A stretch of 64,000 nucleotides of DNA, from the NCBI GenBank assembly GCA_963662155.1, contig OY759261.1, forward strand, positions 40,751,996 to 40,815,995, given 5' to 3'. The position numbers and the translations under genes are program-made. A model generated the notes under the pieces. The model did no database searches and was not told the DNA's origin. It was given only the letters and a program-made list of their open reading frames with translations. Source of the DNA: Lamellibrachia columna. Taxonomy: Eukaryota > Annelida > Polychaeta > Sabellida > Siboglinidae. Positions 58,543 to 64,000 of this stretch are shown here, piece after piece; the stretch's first letter is position 1, and the number at the start of each line of letters is the position of its first letter.

Positions 58543-58911
58543 CTACCTTGAGGTCAGCACCTCTCGGAGCAAGGGTAGCAAGACCGTACTTGCCAACGGT
58601 GCTAGGAAGGCCGATAGGAAACCGCCGCTCTGTCCCTCGCCAACCTGCGGTTGCAGCAAGATGCGTCTTCTTCTGGCAGCGAGCGTTCGTCTATTAGCCA
58701 ACTCGCGTAACTTCGTCTTGTATTTATTCAATCGTCGCCTCTGTAAGGCGGTCAATGGAATGTTCTTTGTTAGTATGTTGTAGGCACACTCGGCTAGTGC
58801 ACACAGCAGATCGGCGTCGGCGTTGGCGATGATGGCCTTTTTAATTTTGTTGTTCTTGACTCTGGCCAGAGCCTGTATGCACACGATGTGTCTCTTCACC
58901 AGGGCAGACAT
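58543..58911 (-). CDS. Small basic conserved Polinton protein
   Basis: 122 residues from the ATG at 58911. I rejected the longer open frame reaching back to 59154 because its first 81 codons overlap the ATPase gene and carry no conserved sequence. Blocks: KKAIIANADADLLCALAECA, NIPLTALQRRRLNKYKTKLR, a basic RRRRI stretch and a hydrophobic C-terminus GGFLSAFLAPLASTVLLPLL. This family recurs in Polintons and related elements; the role is unknown. The basic middle and hydrophobic tail suggest a virion core or membrane-active protein. Stop and next start are separated by 4 nt. Confidence 0.7.
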   Translation of the reverse strand: MSALVKRHIVCIQALARVKNNKIKKAIIANADADLLCALAECAYNILTKNIPLTALQRRRLNKYKTKLRELANRRTLAARRRRILLQPQVGEGQSGGFLSAFLAPLASTVLLPLLREVLTSR

Positions 58912-58948
58912 GATGCGAATGAAGAGACTATCCACACACTCGGTCGTT

Positions 58949-59575
58949 TTATACCTTCGGCAGGTACACGTACTGAACACCGTCGTCTGGAAAGATGGCC
59001 GTGCGCAGACGCATGTCCTCGGGCGTGTCCTGTTTGAGATCGACCAATAGATAACCGTACGGTACCGCCGTGGCGTCTTTAAACGCCTCTTGCACGAACT
59101 TACCGCGTCCCGGATACATCTGCCGAGCCAAGGTCGCCATCTGCGATGCGTCACGTGGATTCTTGAACACCACCATGTACTGCGAATTCAGACTGATGGT
59201 GCGACTCTCTTTGTTTTTAGGGAACAGGTTCTGTACGAGATACAGCACGGACGTGTTCCTGTGGTGACTTTGTTTAGTGAACAAGGTCGTGACCCGTTCG
59301 TCCGTTTCTGCCATGAGATCGTCTATGACGATGAGGTTCCTCGTTGTCGGATCGAACATGGCCGCCGTCGGTAACCCTTCCTCGAATCGCACGTGACCCA
59401 AGTCCGTCGTTGCGTAAGCCTCTTGCCATTCTCCGTAACATCACGTTATTTGTTCTGGTGGTGGATCGATCATCGCAGCGGCGTGACGCAACATACGCGT
59501 CACGAAAGTACTCTTGCCGCACCCCGTCGGTCCGGCGACGATGCACGTGAAGGGGTGTTTCCATCGGGCATCCAT
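58949..59575 (-). CDS. FtsK/HerA-type genome-packaging ATPase, one premature stop
   Basis: 209 codons from ATG 59575. Walker A is CIVAGPTGCGKSTF at residues 11-24; Walker B is NLIVIDDLMAE with acidic residues at about 85-86. FTKQSHHRNTSVLYLVQNLF then supplies the sensor-type Gln/Asn, and KNPRDASQM follows. This is the A32-like packaging ATPase of Polintons, which would pump DNA into capsids. A TGA at 59441-59443 replaces an expected sense codon (context ITxCYGEWQEAY), and no shift is needed. It is a point nonsense change, not an indel. Start lies 38 nt downstream of the polymerase stop. Confidence 0.9.
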
Positions 59576-59613
59576 GATTGCGTATGAAACGAGTGCAGCG
59601 TGCATCGCCTTTT

Positions 59614-62600
59614 CTATACGTCCACCGGACCCGTGGTCACCCCATCCTCGTGCACCACGCGTTTGGCGTAAAAGTAGGTGAGTGCATCCCGGGCCTGCAC
59701 GTACGTCATCACGATAGATTTATGCACCCGGAAACCACGGTTCGATCCACCTCCGCTCCGACGGTTGGTGAGCACCTCCAGGAACGCGTCCTTGTCGATG
59801 GTGTTGTGCCGTTTGCTCAGTCCTTTGGTGCTGTACTTGTCGGTGGCTCCGAAACAATAGTACGTCTTGCTACACAACCCCACGAACCCGGCACCGGACC
59901 ACTCGACCTTGAACAGACCCGGTGTCCTCTTGTCGAACGCTCTTCGCGCCTTACAGCACGCCTCGTCTCCGACCCACGGTCGATTGGCGAGACGACAGCG
60001 CACGTAATCGTTGCGATGATCATCGCAACATTCGGACGGGAGCCATTCGGAACGATGTCGGAAATAATGTTCTCGTAGTGCTGGGGTCACGAGGTCATCG
60101 ACGGACTCTCCGGCCAAGGCTAAATAGGCACTATCTGTATCCATCTCGCAGTACTCGAACAGAGGGCGCTCCACGTATCTGATGATGAAGTCGTAATAGA
60201 ACTGCAACATGCGCATCTTGGCGTACTGCAGAACGAAGAATCCCACGTGTACGGGTAGGGTGTACTTGACGGTTTTCTTGTTCAACTCTATCTCGTACGC
60301 GTCGTCGACGACGATCTCGAGTTGTCGGAACCGTTTATCGTTGACCAGGAGCGATGCCGCGTTCTCCGTGCAGTAGCTGACGTCACGATGTCGGTCAACG
60401 TTGGTGATGGTCTTTCCATAGCCCGAGTTCCCCAGCAACTTCATGGTATCCGCGATGATGGTCTTGTCTCGGTGAACGTCGCCCTCGCGTCGGGCCTTGG
60501 ACACTGCATCGCCGAACCGCCGGAAACACGGAATAGGATCGTATTCGATGACCTGGTACACGTGCAGTACCTCGAGACCGTGGTCCAGATACCATCGCAG
60601 CAGTGGCGTTGCGAGCAGTATCTTATCGCCGCAATAACTACCCACGAGCATGCGTCGCGGAGTCTTCATGATGTCGTGTTCTTCGGCGTATCGGCGCATG
60701 AACGGACCGAGATCCTCGCGTAGCAGACGGATGTTCTTGAACACGGGCTGCATCTCGGCAAAGTGCGCGCGCAATTCTTCCGGTACGCGTATGTCGCACT
60801 CGATCATGCCGAACACGGTTCCTGCACGCACTCCGTTCAGGATCTGTTGCGACGTCATGGTCCAGCGCACGTGTCGACGTCGGGGAAATGCAGCATCCAG
60901 ACACTTACGTACGGCAGGGGTTCGTCTCATCTCTTTCCACTCGCATTCCCACAGCTCGACGACTGTGACAAAGTGACGTAGATAGGCGGTGGTCTTTCGG
61001 GTCTCGGCGAGCAGTTCCGCCATTGGTTTCCCGTTGACGGCGTTCACCTCGTCACGGTTGCACGAGCAACCGTGGAAGTAGCACCCTTGGAACTGATAAG
61101 CCGTCTTCGTCTCGCTACACCATCCGTCCACCCGATGTTTGCCTATTCTCTTCTCTCGTCCGTTGATCTGATGTCGTATGGGACGTCCCGTGCGTTCGGA
61201 TTCCCACGTCAACCATTCTCCAGCCATCTGTCCGTACAGCTGCGCCGATTCGGGGCGGAAGTCCTTCTCTACTCGTCGTCGCGTGTACCATCCCATAGGC
61301 ATGTCTTGCATGAGCGACCACAGGTACAGTGCGTTCGCATCGTATCCGACGATCGCTCGGCAAGGACGAGCCGCCTCTCCGTACTCGTTCTGACGTAGCG
61401 TGGTGACCCCTTTCTCGTGATAGCGATGAAAAATGATCGAAGGTCCGCCTACAATGTTCTCTTTGACGAGGTCGTGCAGGTCTTTATTCTTCTCGTTGAA
61501 GATGGTAAAGTAGGTCTTCTCTGGAAGGTCGTTGAACAGGTACAGCAGGGTCAGACCAGGTACGCTGATACCTTGCTTGAACATGTCTATTCCCCGTTGT
61601 CGATAGAACGCGAACTGTCTGTCGATGGCCTGTAGAAAGGGAACCACGTCCCTGTTGTTGTACCAGACGAGAAAGTCGCGCAACGTCGTCATGCCATTGA
61701 CGCACCAGGCCTCCTGACAACTGGCGTAATCCTCGTCTGAAATACCTTCGTTCTTCAGTCGACTGAAAAAGGCCTCTTTCGGTGGAAGAGTGGTGTCGTC
61801 GAGTCTCTCCAGACGGTCCATGTACTCGTACGGGAAATGACCTTTCGTCACCTCGCATCCGTACGCTTTCAGATACTTGTCGTAGCTGAACCCGGGGGCT
61901 ATGTAGTTGATCATGTCGAGGAATTTCAGCTGATCCGTTGAAAGACACATGAAAGTGTTGTTGCGTTTGATGACGAACATTGACCCGACGCCGTCGTTCT
62001 CGTCTTTCTTGTTGCCCTCCTGCTCCCTCTCGTCCTCGGCCTCGTCTTCGGCTTGTTCTAGGGTCTTTGAAGTTGTCAGGAAGTACGGTATGAGGAACTG
62101 TTTGATGGCATTGAGATCATACTTCCCCGAATTGAACCCGATGACAGGTAACTGACGCATCCATCCATACAGTTGTCCCATCAGCGTTTTGTACGGATTG
62201 GTTGCCGGTCGAGCATCCTTGTCGGTGGCTGATCGTCCCATTTCGTCAGCTCTTCTGCGAGTTGTTCCAACACATGATCGTATGAGTCTTTGATCTTGTC
62301 GTACGCGGCCTCACTCATCGATTGCAGGATAGTCATCATGGTGCTCACCAACTTGTTGGTGTCTCCATCCGTGACGATGCATGTCACCTGTTCGTATCCG
62401 GGTACGTTGGATGCCACGCTGACGCTCAGCGGGACGTGACGCGCCACCCAGTGAACCTGGGCACTGTCAGACGGAAGGTGTTCGGTGTCGAACCAACACT
62501 CGAAGTCGAAGGTGGCTCGGTACGGATAGTACTGCAACGCTTCGGCCACTCGGATGTTCTCGTCTGCCAGACGTTCGAACACCGATGGAGTCGAATGGTA

Positions 62601-64000
62601 CACGCCACCAGGATATACTCGGCGCACACCCCCCGTACACGTGCTCTCGTGGTTGCGTAGATGCCATGCGTCTTTCCACAACGAGTCCCCACACTTCCGA
62701 CATCTGTACGAGTGACAGTACATGCGTCTATCCTGGATGAGGGAAAAATGTGTCCCGTGAAGATTGAGGTAGAGTGTGTCAGGGTACTTACATACCGAGC
62801 GACGAACGAGTTCTGCAGTTGACTTTCCATCCTCTCCATCCGGTGGTACGAGACTGTACACGCACACATTCGTTTGGAACGTGGTTTCTACACGATAGAA
62901 GTCGTCCATCGTGACCCCGGCAAAAGCTGCCATGGGTACGTCGTCTTGGGCGTAAGTCTCGTACAGCGTCTTCACAGCTGGTTCCAATCGATGACTGTCA
63001 CATCCGCGATGCAGGGCCAGACATCGGAAGAGACACAGGTTGTCATTGTACCTTTTGCTATACTTGGGCTCCTTTTCCAATGCGATGACGGATTTGTTCC
63101 TCTTGATGTAGGCTGGAAGGTCGGTCATTCCTACACATCCTATCGGGTGATCGATGATGCGATTGACGAAAAATGTGACATTGGTCACGAGTTCACACAC
63201 CCACGCCGAATCCGGTCTTTGATTGATGGCCCATTGCAAGACGTCGGTTTCTCGGATGCGTTCGAGGAACTTATCAAAGTCCTTGCTGTTGGTGATGAGA
63301 CTGGGCTCGTCCAGGTAGCGTCCACAGCAGTTGCACGAGGGATGGTAGTACTTGTATTGACCCGTGTTCTTGTTCCTCAGAATGAACCCGTAACTGAGGT
63401 TAATCTTGAAAGCGTTGGTCTGTTCCTGGAACATGTTCTTCAACGACGTCTCTAGAACGGTCGTGTCTAGCGTCGTTAATCTGTGATCGTACCTGCACTG
63501 GAGAGGACCTCTCGATACACGTGTCCGTATGGTCGACCAGTGCGCTCGTACGACATCTAACAGTTCCGTCGACAGGTTGTCGGCGAAGGGGAGTCGAGCA
63601 GGTGGGTCGATGGGGTCTGCATCGGTCACGAGTGGATGGTGGGGTGTGGTGGCTTCCCTGATTGATCTCGTCGGCGATGGTGGCTTCGTGACGCCGTCGT
63701 CGGTACACGCTTTTCGTGCGTGTCTGGTCAGGTAATAGCGTCTATTGAACTTCTTTCCACATTTCGCACATGTGTACACTGTGGTCTGTTTTCTATTACT
63801 GCTACTGCTACTGCTAAGACGACATACGGACCTCACATGTTGTTGCAGATCGTCCCATCTCTCAAACGTTGCATCGCATTTACACGAATATTTCGTTCGC
63901 TTTGCCTGATCGCTAGGTGGCACCTCTAATGGTTGCGCCGCTGCATACGTGTGTTCGTTCGCTGTCTGTGTCGCATGCCTCGCTACGTGGCGTTTTAGCG
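59614..64000 (-). CDS. Protein-primed family B DNA polymerase, frameshifted, 5' end outside window
   Basis: Two frames. Frame 1 (64000-62181, open to the window edge) has part of a finger (LKRHVARH) at the edge. It continues with two C2H2 fingers (Cys52/Cys55/His68/Cys73 counted from the GTG codon at 63921-63923) and a Cys297/His392 module. A further finger (Cys408-Cys429) and Exo I (FDFE, Asp473) follow. After a one-base shift at about 62190-62240, frame 2 (62241-59614, 875 codons) has Exo II (FNSGKYD), Exo III (YNNRDV) and Pol A (YDANALYLW, Asp301). It continues with a Cys-rich insert with WECEW (375-435), Pol B (KLLGNSGYG) and Pol C (MDTDSAY, Asp701/703). All catalytic residues are present. 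The gene replicates the linear genome by protein priming. The true start lies upstream of the window. Confidence 0.95.

Larger units (their letters stand above)
52300..64000 (-). mobile_element. Polinton/Maverick (adintovirus-like) provirus, truncated by window edge
   Basis: All hallmark genes are present on one strand: protein-primed family B DNA polymerase, packaging ATPase, retrovirus-type integrase, major and minor capsid proteins and adenain-like protease, plus small accessory ORFs. This gene set defines Polintons, which replicate by protein priming, integrate with their own integrase and are thought to form virions. Neighbouring genes overlap or abut by a few bases. GC content is visibly far above the flanking host DNA. 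Four genes carry one break each. Only the left boundary region is in view. Confidence 0.95.

Noticed and set aside
58912..59154. N-terminal extension of the 122-residue protein
   Set aside because: Overlaps the ATPase gene in another frame and carries no conserved sequence; the internal ATG at 58911 fits the family's start.
63921..63923. GTG as start codon of the polymerase
   Set aside because: The frame is open upstream to the window edge and encodes part of another zinc finger; a GTG start is unlikely in an animal element.

Overview
This looks like nuclear DNA of an animal, most likely a marine invertebrate; I cannot fix the lineage from sequence alone. The first 52 kb are AT-rich and gene-poor. 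They hold microsatellites, minisatellites, decayed non-LTR retrotransposons (RTE-like and CR1/Jockey-like), a Tc1-like element, hAT-, pogo- and Mutator-like DNA transposons, and a C2H2 zinc-finger family with TGEKPFKC linkers. Spliced pseudogene exons and eukaryotic transposon families rule out a bacterial source.

Layout: 1-10 kb is intergenic, with repeats at 4.3, 5.8 and 6.2 kb, a two-exon pseudogene (7.1-7.8 kb) and LINE and zinc-finger relics. 11.1-16.0 kb is a Mutator-like element holding a 44-bp minisatellite and an RTE-like LINE. 18.0-19.3 kb is a dead Tc1 element. 20.1-24.9 kb and 41.5-46.9 kb are two arms of an inverted duplication. Each arm carries a zinc-finger gene: broken in the left arm, an intact 11-finger ORF in the right arm. 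A 93-bp satellite of 24 units has expanded in the left arm only. Between the arms lie a helicase-like fragment, weak candidate exons, a hAT element with a pogo-like element nested inside it, and a long decayed LINE. 47-52.3 kb holds CTCF-like sites, a hAT-like element and a CR1-like LINE.

The most interesting part is 52.3-64.0 kb. It is a GC-rich Polinton/Maverick (adintovirus-like) provirus running off the right edge, with every gene on the minus strand. In transcription order: protein-primed DNA polymerase B (5' end outside the window), FtsK/HerA-type packaging ATPase, a small basic protein, a conserved protein of unknown role, two tandem-duplicated small membrane proteins, a retrovirus-type integrase with a chromodomain, another membrane protein, penton-like minor capsid protein, a pX/pVI-like basic protein, double-jelly-roll-type major capsid protein and adenain-like protease. 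Together these would replicate, integrate, package and mature a virion. Four genes are each broken once (polymerase, ATPase, integrase, major capsid protein), so this copy is either a recently dead provirus or carries sequencing errors. Notable oddities are a protease with Cys at the catalytic-acid position, a local duplication that made a second small membrane ORF, and a polymerase N-terminus carrying several zinc fingers plus a Cys/His module resembling an OTU-type protease.
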